This document shows, piece by piece, positions 7,209 through 13,556 of a stretch of 18,401 nucleotides of DNA. The stretch comes from Treponema sp. (GTDB lineage Bacteria > Spirochaetota > Spirochaetia > Treponematales > Breznakiellaceae), in the NCBI GenBank assembly GCA_031268245.1, contig JAIRXN010000115.1, positions 1 to 18,401 on the forward strand, in the 5' to 3' direction. The notes beneath the pieces were generated by a model. The model worked only from the letters and a program-made list of their open reading frames with translations, was not told the origin of the DNA and ran no database searches. The first letter of the stretch is position 1; the number at the start of each line of letters is the position of its first letter. Both the position numbers and the translations under genes were made by a program.

Positions 7209-7846
7209 TATTCAGCCTCCCCGGCGGAACCGTAAAATTCACTAAGATTTTTGGCCGCCGTTTCCAGCATCAAAATCTGCCGGCCATAGAAGAGGTCATG
7301 GGCCCGCAGACGGTTATAGGAAAGGAAATGCAGCCAGGGAATATTGGCCCCCGCCTGCTTCAGTTGGGGATCATTATCTTTGAGGATGATGACCGTCCGT
7401 TCCCCCTGCGCCAAATTTTTAAGGATTCCCGCAAGATCTTTGGTCTTACCGGATTCCACGGTAAAATCTTCAACAATTTTCAGGGTATCACTCTGGGCCT
7501 TGAGACTCAGGATGGTCTTCATTGCCAGGCGCTTCATTTTTTTCGGAATTGAATATGAAAAATCGCGGGGTTTTGGCCCGAATACAACACCGCCGCCTAC
7601 CAGAACCGGAGACTTTTTATCGCCCCGGCGGGCCCGGCCCGTACCCTTCTGCTTGTAGGGTTTGGCATTGGAACCATGAATCTCTCCGCGATCCTTGGTA
7701 CAGGCATTTCCCTGCCGTTTGTTGGCCAGTTCATTGTTGATGGCATACCAGATAACATCATCGTTAACCGGAAGGCCAAAAACAGAGTCATCCAGCTCAA
7801 TACTGCGGAGCTCTACGCCTTGCACCGAATATACTTTACCGTTCAT
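7208..7846 (-). CDS. rplD: 50S ribosomal protein L4
   Basis: L4, 212 residues, lines the exit tunnel with L22 and in enteric bacteria represses the S10 operon. The tunnel-loop region GEIHGSNAKPYKQKGTGRARRG, followed by SPVLVGGGVVFGPKPRDFSY, is diagnostic and shows no macrolide-type change that can be judged by eye. An in-frame ATG four codons earlier exists, but the chosen one (MNGKVYSVQG) has a GAGGA ribosome binding site at six bases. No E. coli-type S10 leader was recognised. Confidence 0.96.
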   Translation of the reverse strand: MNGKVYSVQGVELRSIELDDSVFGLPVNDDVIWYAINNELANKRQGNACTKDRGEIHGSNAKPYKQKGTGRARRGDKKSPVLVGGGVVFGPKPRDFSYSIPKKMKRLAMKTILSLKAQSDTLKIVEDFTVESGKTKDLAGILKNLAQGERTVIILKDNDPQLKQAGANIPWLHFLSYNRLRAHDLFYGRQILMLETAAKNLSEFYGSAGEAE

Positions 7847-7869
7847 CGCTTTCCTCATTCTTCCTGAAA

Positions 7870-8490
7870 CTACTTCTTTACGGCGGAACGCACAAAGAGC
7901 AGTCCCTTATTGATACCCGGTACAGCGCCACGAACCATCATGAGCTGCTTTTCCGGATCAATCTTTACCACTCTGAGACTCAAAACCGTAACCTTTTCCC
8001 GCCCCATCCGGCCGGGAAGCTTTACATTCTTGAAAGTCCGGTGAGGATAGGTAGACTGTCCGGTAGAACCGGGTTCCCGGTGAAATTTGGAACCATGGGT
8101 ATGGTGGCCGCCGGCGAAACCCCAGCGCTTCACGACCCCCTGGAAGCCCTTGCCCTTGGAAACCCCGGAAACATCCACATAACGGACGCCCTCAAACACC
8201 TCAATTCCCAGAGAATCGCCTATCTCAGCTTTTTTTTCAAAATCCCGAAGTTCCTGGATATGCTTCTTGGGCGCCAGATTTTCGGGAAACTGCCCGCGAT
8301 ATGGCTTGGTTATCAGGTTTTTCTTCATGTCGTCAATTCCGACAATCAGGGCCTTATAACCATCTTTCTCAACTGTTTTTTGGGCAATAACCACATTGGG
8401 ATCGAAACGCAATACCGTTACCGGTATCAAATTCCCCGTCTCATCAAAGATCTGAGTCATTCCCACTTTTTTGGCCACGAGACCTAACAT
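7870..8490 (-). CDS. rplC: 50S ribosomal protein L3
   Basis: L3, 206 residues, an assembly initiator whose extension reaches the peptidyl transferase centre. It starts MLGLVAKKVGMTQIF and contains VSKGKGFQGVVKRWGFAGG, then HGSKFHREPGSTGQSTYP with Gln145 at the position methylated by PrmB in E. coli, and KLPGRMG. The loop GGHHTHGSKFH is a little richer in histidine than the common GGPxSHGSxFH. A 15-codon upstream extension of the frame is rejected, because the family N-terminus begins at this ATG. Confidence 0.96.
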   Translation of the reverse strand: MLGLVAKKVGMTQIFDETGNLIPVTVLRFDPNVVIAQKTVEKDGYKALIVGIDDMKKNLITKPYRGQFPENLAPKKHIQELRDFEKKAEIGDSLGIEVFEGVRYVDVSGVSKGKGFQGVVKRWGFAGGHHTHGSKFHREPGSTGQSTYPHRTFKNVKLPGRMGREKVTVLSLRVVKIDPEKQLMMVRGAVPGINKGLLFVRSAVKK

Positions 8491-8557
8491 CGTACAACCC
8501 CACTGTAAGCACGTTATCCGCAAACCTGCCGGCAAGCGAACCGTCTGCCTGAAAATT

Positions 8558-8866
8558 CTACTGTTTTATTTCAACATCCACCCCTGCAGGAAGCTCCAGC
8601 TTCATCAGGGAATCCATCACTTCCGGTGAGGGATTAATAATATCAATCAAACGTTTGTGTGTCCGCATCTCGAACTGTTCACGGGACTTCTTGTTCACAT
8701 GGGGTGAACGAAGTACCGTAATCTTGTTTATACGAGTAGGCAGCGGTATAGGACCGGTTACCTGGGCCCCCGCTTTCTGAACCGTTTGAACAATAGATTT
8801 CGCGCTTTGGTCGATAAGCTCCACATCGAAGCCTCTTAACCTAACCCGAATGCGCTCCTTAGCCAT
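8558..8866 (-). CDS. rpsJ: 30S ribosomal protein S10 (NusE)
   Basis: S10, 102 residues, a head protein that also acts as NusE, linking NusG and NusB in antitermination and transcription-translation coupling. The segments KERIRVRLRGFDVELIDQSAKSIV, GPIPLPTRINKITVLRSPHVNKKSREQFEMRTHKRLIDI and LPAGVDVEIKQ are almost invariant. Two tandem ATGs exist; the second is chosen because the GGAGG ribosome binding site is only one base from the first. The gene starts just after a terminator-like hairpin that follows tuf, so much of its transcription must come from read-through. Confidence 0.96.
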   Translation of the reverse strand: MAKERIRVRLRGFDVELIDQSAKSIVQTVQKAGAQVTGPIPLPTRINKITVLRSPHVNKKSREQFEMRTHKRLIDIINPSPEVMDSLMKLELPAGVDVEIKQ

Positions 8867-8877
8867 CATTCCTCCAG

Positions 8878-8914
8878 AAAAAGCAATGAGCCTTCGAAAA
8901 CCTCAGGCTCATTG
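8878..8914 (-). terminator. Intrinsic terminator/attenuator between tuf and rpsJ
   Basis: Read on the minus strand, a perfect 10-bp stem (CAATGAGCCT with AGGCTCATTG) and an 11-base loop are followed directly by CTTTTTC. This is the layout of a Rho-independent terminator with a short U-tract. It lies 13 nt after the tuf stop and ends a few bases before the rpsJ ribosome binding site, with no room for a new promoter between them. The inference is partial termination, which would reduce ribosomal-protein transcription relative to tuf. Confidence 0.75.
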
Positions 8915-8926
8915 TTCTACAACACA

Positions 8927-10126
8927 TTATTCGGTAATTTCAACTACCTGGCCGGATGCAACGGTCTTCCCGCCTTCGCGGATAGCAAAGCGGAGGCCTT
9001 TCTCCATGGCTATGGGATGGATCAGTTCACCAAAGATCTCGGTATTATCCCCGGGCATAACCATTTCCTTCCCCTCGGGAAGCTTGACCGTACCGGTTAT
9101 ATCGGTAGTCCGGAAATAAAACTGGGGCCGGTAACCGGTAAAGAAGGGGGTCTTCCGGCCGCCTTCCTCCTGGGAGAGGCAGTAGATCTGACCCTTGAAC
9201 TTGGAATGGGGAGTAATGGAACCGGGCTTGGCAAGTACCTGGCCTCTTTCCACTTCCTTCTTATCAACGCCGCGGAGCAAAGTACCGACATTATCGCCGG
9301 CCTGTACTTCTTCAAGAATCTTGTTGAACATTTCCATACCGGTAACAACTGTCTTCTTGGTGGGTTTGATGCCGACGATTTCAACTTCTTCGTTCAGCTT
9401 CAGAATACCGCGTTCCACCTTGCCGGTAACAACGGTGCCCCGGCCGGAGATGGTGAATACGTCTTCAATAGGCATAATGAAGGGCTTATCGGCATCACGC
9501 ACAGGATCGGGGAAGTAGCTGTCCATGGCATCAAGCAGTTCCTGGATGCACTGGGAATTGTCGGTCTCTTCACCCCTGTTGAGATCCTCCATTGCCTTGA
9601 ATGCAGAACCTTTGATGATGGGGATTTCGTCCCCGGGGAAACCGTTGGCGTTGAGTACGTCCTTGATTTCCTCTTCTACGAGTTCGAGGAGTTCAGGATC
9701 GTCAACCAAGTCTACCTTGTTGAGGAAAACGATCATATTGGGAACTCCCACCTGCCTTGCCAAAATAATATGCTCGCGCGTCTGGGGCATGACCGAGTCA
9801 GGAGCCGAAACTACCAGTACAGCGCCGTCCATCTGAGCGGCGCCCGTGATCATGTTCTTAATGTAGTCGGCGTGCCCCGGGCAGTCTATGTGGGCATAAT
9901 GGCGCTTCTCGGACTGATACTCCAGGTGCCGGGTATTAATGGTAATACCGCGGGCCTTCTCTTCCGGCGCATTATCAATATCGTCGAATTTCATAACCTT
10001 GTCGCCGTACTTCTTACCGCAATACATGGTAATAGCGGCGGAAAGGGTGGTTTTCCCATGGTCAACGTGACCAATGGTCCCGACATTCATGTGGATTTTA
10101 GTTCTATTGAACTTATCCTTTGCCAT
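8927..10126 (-). CDS. tuf: Elongation factor Tu
   Basis: EF-Tu, 399 residues, the GTPase that brings aminoacyl-tRNA to the ribosome. The GTP-binding motifs are GHVDHGKT (19-26), the switch I threonine in GITI (about 62), DCPGHADY (81-88), NKVD (136-139) and SAF (174-176). Domains 2 and 3 are complete (GRGTVVTGKVERG; GKTVASGQVVEITE). Switch I has NTRHLEY where NT(S/A)H is common, and the stretch SAPDSVMPQTREH resembles spirochaetal EF-Tu. A strong AAGGAGG ribosome binding site lies six bases before the ATG. Its own promoter and long leader are upstream, and an attenuator follows it. Confidence 0.99.
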   Translation of the reverse strand: MAKDKFNRTKIHMNVGTIGHVDHGKTTLSAAITMYCGKKYGDKVMKFDDIDNAPEEKARGITINTRHLEYQSEKRHYAHIDCPGHADYIKNMITGAAQMDGAVLVVSAPDSVMPQTREHIILARQVGVPNMIVFLNKVDLVDDPELLELVEEEIKDVLNANGFPGDEIPIIKGSAFKAMEDLNRGEETDNSQCIQELLDAMDSYFPDPVRDADKPFIMPIEDVFTISGRGTVVTGKVERGILKLNEEVEIVGIKPTKKTVVTGMEMFNKILEEVQAGDNVGTLLRGVDKKEVERGQVLAKPGSITPHSKFKGQIYCLSQEEGGRKTPFFTGYRPQFYFRTTDITGTVKLPEGKEMVMPGDNTEIFGELIHPIAMEKGLRFAIREGGKTVASGQVVEITE

Positions 10127-10577
10127 TGTGTCCTCCTTGCATTAATGGGCACAGTAAAAATCAATGCAACATAATCCGGTCTAAAACCAAAAGGCTCTAA
10201 ACCGGTAAGCGTCCGAATAACATTCAGACAAAAAACAGCGTAATAATTGAAATACATGGATTAACAAACGGAAAATGAAGAAAGCGGAAATGCTTATCGT
10301 TCAAGAATCCGTCCCGTTCCACCTATCCCATCCGCACATACCGATGATTGGTTTGGATCAAAGCCGGCGCAGATCAAAAACCGGCGCCAACCCGGGGACA
10401 TTCATGGAATGTCCCGCGAGACCTTGCTGCGCTTACAAAACCAGGCCGGAGGGCCTTCCATTTGAAACTATCTCCTCGTACACCTCCCGGCATTGCCGCA
10501 GCATAATATCCGGCATGGCAACTCAGACCTGAAAACCGGATATCTATTTCAAAAACCGTCACGCCCTAAAGGGCATT
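10127..10577 (-). other. Long 5' leader of tuf (about 450 nt), non-coding
   Basis: The stretch between the tuf promoter and tuf has no convincing reading frame. It contains several inverted repeats: a small hairpin near the expected transcript 5' end (GCCCTTTAGGGC), an ATATCCGG/CCGGATAT pair about 20 bases apart, and a perfect 9-bp stem with a three-base loop at 10395-10415 (GGGACATTC/GAATGTCCC). Two GCGCCGG copies flank an AT-rich spacer. No known riboswitch, T-box or tRNA could be recognised by eye. Leaders this long before tuf often have a regulatory or stabilising role, but that is inference here. Confidence 0.5.
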
Positions 10578-10583
10578 TCATAT

Positions 10584-10612
10584 AATCTACACTATAAAAA
10601 AAATCTTGTCAA
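10584..10612 (-). promoter_or_regulatory. Sigma70-type promoter for tuf
   Basis: On the minus strand a perfect -35 box TTGACA (10607-10612) is separated by 17 bases, including a run of T, from TAGATT (10584-10589), which matches four of six -10 positions. It is flanked by AT-rich DNA. Transcription would start near 10577. It is the best housekeeping-type promoter visible in the window and fits the need for high EF-Tu output. Confidence 0.75.
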
Positions 10613-10645
10613 TACCAACACTACAGAAACCAAAGATTTTTTCCA

Positions 10646-10672
10646 AAGTAAAACTCCGGGGGAGTTTTACTT
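10646..10672 (-). terminator. Hairpin directly after rpsG, possible terminator or processing site
   Basis: A perfect 12-bp stem (AAGTAAAACTCC with GGAGTTTTACTT) with a three-base loop begins immediately after the rpsG stop codon. No clean U-tract follows beyond the T-rich end of the stem itself, so termination would be moderate. It separates the rpsL-rpsG unit from the tuf promoter about 35 bases downstream. It could instead protect the 3' end of the rpsL-rpsG mRNA. Confidence 0.5.
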
Positions 10673-11143
10673 CTACCATTTATAGTGGGCAAAGGCCTTG
10701 TTGGCTTCCGCCATCTTGTGGGTATCTTCCTTCTTCTTGAAGGCGGAACCCGTATTGTTAAAGGCGTCAAGGAGTTCCGCGGCAAGCCGGTCTCCCATGC
10801 CGTGACCGGAACGAGCCCTGGCGGCGTTGATAATCCACCGCATACCCAGGGCTTCCCGCCGGGATTCCCGAATTTCCACCGGCACCTGATAGGTAGCGCC
10901 GCCCACCCGGCGGCTCTTTACCTCTATGACGGGCTTTACATTATCAAGCGCCTTGAGGAATACCTCCAGCGGTTCTTTTTCGGTCTTCTGTTGAAGAATC
11001 CCCAGGGCGTCATGTACGATCCTGAGGCTTACGGAACGCTTGCCGTCCCACATCATGCGGTTAACAAATTTGGAAACTACAACACTGTTATACCTGGGAT
11101 CCGGCGCAATGCCCCGGTCAACGGTCTTCTTTTTACGACCCAT
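10673..11143 (-). CDS. rpsG: 30S ribosomal protein S7
   Basis: S7, 156 residues, the primary binder of the 16S rRNA 3' major domain and the str-operon regulator in E. coli. Signatures are GRKKKTVDRGIAPDPRYNSVVVSKF, FVNRMMWDGKRSVSLRIV, VEVKSRRVGGATYQVPVEI and the C-terminal KMAEANKAFAHYKW. An AAGGAGAG ribosome binding site lies about ten bases before the ATG, in a 56-nt gap after rpsL. The next gene is tuf rather than fusA. Confidence 0.98.
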   Translation of the reverse strand: MGRKKKTVDRGIAPDPRYNSVVVSKFVNRMMWDGKRSVSLRIVHDALGILQQKTEKEPLEVFLKALDNVKPVIEVKSRRVGGATYQVPVEIRESRREALGMRWIINAARARSGHGMGDRLAAELLDAFNNTGSAFKKKEDTHKMAEANKAFAHYKW

Positions 11144-11199
11144 AAATCTCTTCTCTCCTTAAACTAACCATAAAGTTGAACCGGACATGAAGCAAAATT

Positions 11200-11574
11200 T
11201 CATGCCTTTGGCCGTTTGGCGCCGTATTTCGAACGCCCCCGTTTGCGGTCTTCTACACCCAGGGTATCCTTGGCCCCGCGGATAATATGATAACGGACAC
11301 CGGGAAGATCCTTGACGCGGCCGCCGCGAACCAGAACCACCGAGTGTTCCTGGAGGTTATGCCCGATACCGGGAATATAGGCCGTTACTTCGGCCCCGTG
11401 GGAGAGGCGCACACGGGCGACCTTCCGAAGGGCCGAATTGGGTTTCTTGGGGGTCATGGTCATGACACGAGTACATACCCCTCTCTTCTGCGGACAAGAC
11501 TGGAGGGCAGGCGACTTGGACTTGGAAGAAACCTGCTGTCTCCCGAAACGTACCAACTGGTTAATTGTAGGCAT
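11200..11574 (-). CDS. rpsL: 30S ribosomal protein S12
   Basis: S12, 124 residues, part of the decoding centre. It starts MPTINQLVRFGRQ. The loop TPKKPNSALRK holds lysine at residue 43, and VKDLPGVRYH holds lysine at 88, so the usual streptomycin-resistance positions have the wild-type residue. Asp89, the residue methylthiolated by RimO in E. coli, is also present. It is the first gene of the minus-strand cluster and is read from an extended -10 promoter upstream. An AGGGAG ribosome binding site lies ten bases before the ATG. Confidence 0.98.
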   Translation of the reverse strand: MPTINQLVRFGRQQVSSKSKSPALQSCPQKRGVCTRVMTMTPKKPNSALRKVARVRLSHGAEVTAYIPGIGHNLQEHSVVLVRGGRVKDLPGVRYHIIRGAKDTLGVEDRKRGRSKYGAKRPKA

Positions 11575-11690
11575 TCCTTAAAAACTCCCTTACAATATCA
11601 ACGCCGGTATACGGCGGATAATAGCAATACACCTGAACCGGTTCCGGAATTTCAGAACCAACTCAGCCCTCTATTTTTTTCAGAGAAGGA

Positions 11691-11699
11691 ATTATACCA
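11691..11699 (-). promoter_or_regulatory. Extended -10 promoter for rpsL-rpsG
   Basis: The minus strand reads TGGTATAAT, a perfect TATAAT with the TGN extension. The DNA at the -35 distance is only a T-rich tract, which is compatible with an extended -10 promoter. The start would be near 11684, giving a leader of about 110 nt. That leader contains two inverted repeats, the palindrome GAACCGGTTC (11635-11644) and a CGCCG/CGGCG hairpin (11602-11616), which might serve S7- or S12-type feedback; no known target structure was recognised. Confidence 0.65.
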
Positions 11700-11742
11700 T
11701 ATCAAAACGGAAAAAAAAGATCAAGAGGGAAGGTGAAAAAAA

Positions 11743-12771
11743 ATGAAAAAAAGGCTGTTCTCCATTGCGGTTTTGCTGCTTATTCTGGTCACGGAGTATG
11801 CCTTTTGCCGGGGCAAATCCCAGAATAAAGACAGCCCCTTCGATGAAGGAAGGGAAAGAGCCGAATACAGCCTTGCAGACAGAAGAGAGGGATCCTCCGA
11901 ACCGGAGCCTGAAAAGATTGAAAATGAAGCCCTTATGCCCGCCGCCGCCCTTGAAGGGACGGCGCCGGACAGGGCCGAACAGGTGATGAAAGCTCTGGCG
12001 AAGGCCTATCCCGACAGAATCGGCCCGGCGGAACTACGTAACGGAGACTGGGCTGTTCCAATACGGGGAGCCTGGTACTACTATGCGGACGGAAAACTGC
12101 TTCCGGAGGAACTTCGGGAAAAGGCCCGGGACTATGACGGCCAACCCTTTTACAACTACCCTGCGGAACTGCCCGTGTGGAAGGCGCCGGAACCGGAGGA
12201 GGAGGAACGCTTCCGGGGCATGGCTGAACGGCGGCGGCAGAATCCTTCCAGACGTTCCCAGCATTTCTTTGATGCGCTTTGGCGGGCTCATAACAAGGAA
12301 GAAGCCTGGGACAGGATAAAATCGATCCGTTTTTTGGGCCGCACGGTGATGGTTCACTATGCCATTTTGGAAGAATTGGCCCTGGTTGAGGAGAGAATCC
12401 TCTCCGAGTCAAAAACAAACTCCCGTATACGAGCCTGGATTGCCAGTCTCAGTACCCTGGACGGTTGGAACTGGCGGGGTATTGCCGATACCCAGAGCCG
12501 GAGTTTCCATGCATACGGCGCCGCACTGGACATCCTCCCCAAAAATTACGGGAGATCCAACACGTACTGGCTCTGGACTGCCCAATCGACTCCGGAATGG
12601 TGGAATGTGCCCTACGAAAAACGTCTTCATCCTCCGGATGAGGTAGTTAAGGCATTTGAGGCTTATGGTTTCATCTGGGGTGGAAAATGGCTCTTCTATG
12701 ACACCATGCATTTTGAATTCCGGCCTGAAATTCTGATTCTGAACGGAATTCCCCTGGCAGACATGCGTTAA
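11743..12771 (+). CDS. Secreted M15-family murein peptidase (D-Ala-D-Ala carboxypeptidase or L-Ala-D-Glu peptidase type)
   Basis: A 342-residue protein with a hydrophobic N-terminal signal (KKRLFSIAVLLLILVTEYAF), a Glu/Pro-rich linker to about residue 75, and a C-terminal zinc peptidase domain. The M15 motifs are SRSFHAYGAALDI (zinc ligands H256 and D263) and FEAYGFIWGGKWLFYDTMHFEF (catalytic D320 and zinc ligand H323), as in M15C-type cell-wall peptidases such as CwlK and phage Ply500. It should cut peptidoglycan stem peptides in the periplasm; the exact bond cannot be told from sequence. Cys22 follows YAF, which is not a good lipobox. The middle region (80-250) is not recognisable. A GGGAAGG ribosome binding site precedes the ATG. 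It diverges from rpsL. Confidence 0.8.
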   Translation: MKKRLFSIAVLLLILVTEYAFCRGKSQNKDSPFDEGRERAEYSLADRREGSSEPEPEKIENEALMPAAALEGTAPDRAEQVMKALAKAYPDRIGPAELRNGDWAVPIRGAWYYYADGKLLPEELREKARDYDGQPFYNYPAELPVWKAPEPEEEERFRGMAERRRQNPSRRSQHFFDALWRAHNKEEAWDRIKSIRFLGRTVMVHYAILEELALVEERILSESKTNSRIRAWIASLSTLDGWNWRGIADTQSRSFHAYGAALDILPKNYGRSNTYWLWTAQSTPEWWNVPYEKRLHPPDEVVKAFEAYGFIWGGKWLFYDTMHFEFRPEILILNGIPLADMR

Positions 12772-12815
12772 GCCGAAAATAAACTGACAGCTTACATTTT
12801 TCAACCCATAGCAGT

Positions 12816-12844
12816 TTGCAGATTCAGTAATAAACACAGATACT
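12816..12844 (+). promoter_or_regulatory. Candidate promoter for the Xre-type gene
   Basis: TTGCAG (12816-12821) and GATACT (12839-12844) are 17 bases apart and match the consensus at three and four of six positions. The -10 is followed only nine bases later by the ATG, so the mRNA would have almost no leader. The small dyad ACAG-ATA-CTGT overlaps the -10 and could be an operator for autoregulation. This is weak evidence, based on spacing alone. Confidence 0.3.
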
Positions 12845-12853
12845 GTACACTTC

Positions 12854-13186
12854 ATGGAAAAAAGCGTCAGCGAAAAGGATATACGTCTCTTATTCGGAAG
12901 AAATCTGAAACGCCTGCGCGAGATGCACAACATTTCCCAGTTCGGCCTTGCCAACATGACAGGACTGACCAATGCTTTTATCAATGATATTGAAAACTCC
13001 AAACGGGGCATCTCCGAAAAAACTCTGGCAAAGCTTTCCAGCGCACTGAATGTGGCGCCTTACCGGTTTTTCCTTCCCGAAAAAATACCTGACGACAGCT
13101 TTTCCGGCTATGTGTCTGACTTCACGGCGCATGTTAACATGGTACTGGGAAATCTGACGGATCTATACCTGGATAAAAGAAAATAA
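12854..13186 (+). CDS. Xre/Cro-CI-type helix-turn-helix regulator
   Basis: A 110-residue protein with a Cro/CI-type DNA-binding domain at about residues 14-75. It has the conserved pattern FGRNLKRLREMHNISQFGLANMTGLTNAFINDIENSKRG, including the second and recognition helices, and the later ALNVAPYRFFLPE segment common in Xre proteins. The remaining 35 residues form a short C-terminal tail without a recognised sensor or peptidase domain. It lies 82 nt after the murein peptidase gene and has no visible ribosome binding site before its ATG. It could regulate itself or the peptidase, but target and signal are unknown. Confidence 0.8.
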   Translation: MEKSVSEKDIRLLFGRNLKRLREMHNISQFGLANMTGLTNAFINDIENSKRGISEKTLAKLSSALNVAPYRFFLPEKIPDDSFSGYVSDFTAHVNMVLGNLTDLYLDKRK

Positions 13187-13248
13187 ATTCATTACAGGGG
13201 TAAAAAAGCCAGTCCCGGCAATTCGCAAGCAGGAGATTAGCACAGCAA

Positions 13249-13556
13249 CAAATTTCTGCTTCAAGCCCAGTAATTTTACTTTTAGCCGCAGATAATCACG
13301 AACCACTCGAACAAGACGTATTCCGGCTTGACGGCGGGGAATAATATCCGGAAGATGAGCTTAATTGGCACGAACTTCACGAACTTTTGCCTTGATAATA
13401 TCGATTTTGCCTCTAGATTCGGCATAGTTTGAATGAAAGGGAAGAGAAACCTTTATGAAAAGGGAGGGAAAATGAAGGGCGCTCTATTCCGTTCGTGTTG
13501 GTTCGTGTCGTTCGTGGCAAATTTCTTCAGTAAAAGTCAAATTTCTGCTTCAAGCC
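13249..13556. repeat. Non-coding, MITE-like region with direct repeats and inverted GTTCGTG heptamers
   Basis: The gap of about 360 bp between the Xre gene and ftsH holds no credible gene. A 19-bp direct repeat, CAAATTTCTGCTTCAAGCC, occurs at 13249-13267 and 13538-13556; the second copy covers the ftsH stop codon. Between them CACGAAC occurs at 13297, 13369 and 13378, and its complement GTTCGTG at 13491, 13501 and 13510. The ends are imperfect inverted repeats with a shared order of ACTTTTA, CACGAAC and CGAAC. This layout suggests a small non-autonomous element inserted at the end of ftsH. No transposase is present, and a simple local duplication remains possible. Confidence 0.5.

Noticed and set aside
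8912..10174. Long open frame (420 codons) on the plus strand opposite tuf
   Set aside because: It mirrors a strongly conserved tuf gene and reflects its codon bias. It has no ribosome binding site and no family resemblance.
10275..10562. Short open frames on both strands inside the tuf leader
   Set aside because: No ribosome binding sites, low-complexity translations, and they overlap RNA-like inverted repeats. A leader peptide cannot be supported.
10127..10672. A tRNA gene or a fusA remnant upstream of tuf
   Set aside because: No T-arm consensus or cloverleaf could be drawn, and no translated fragment in the gap resembles EF-G motifs.
12409..13011. 200-codon minus-strand frame opposite the peptidase and Xre gene
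   Set aside because: It overlaps two better-supported genes and has no conserved motif.
13297..13516. CACGAAC/GTTCGTG heptamers as a CRISPR array
   Set aside because: Units are only seven bases, with irregular spacing and both orientations. There are no regular spacers and no cas genes.
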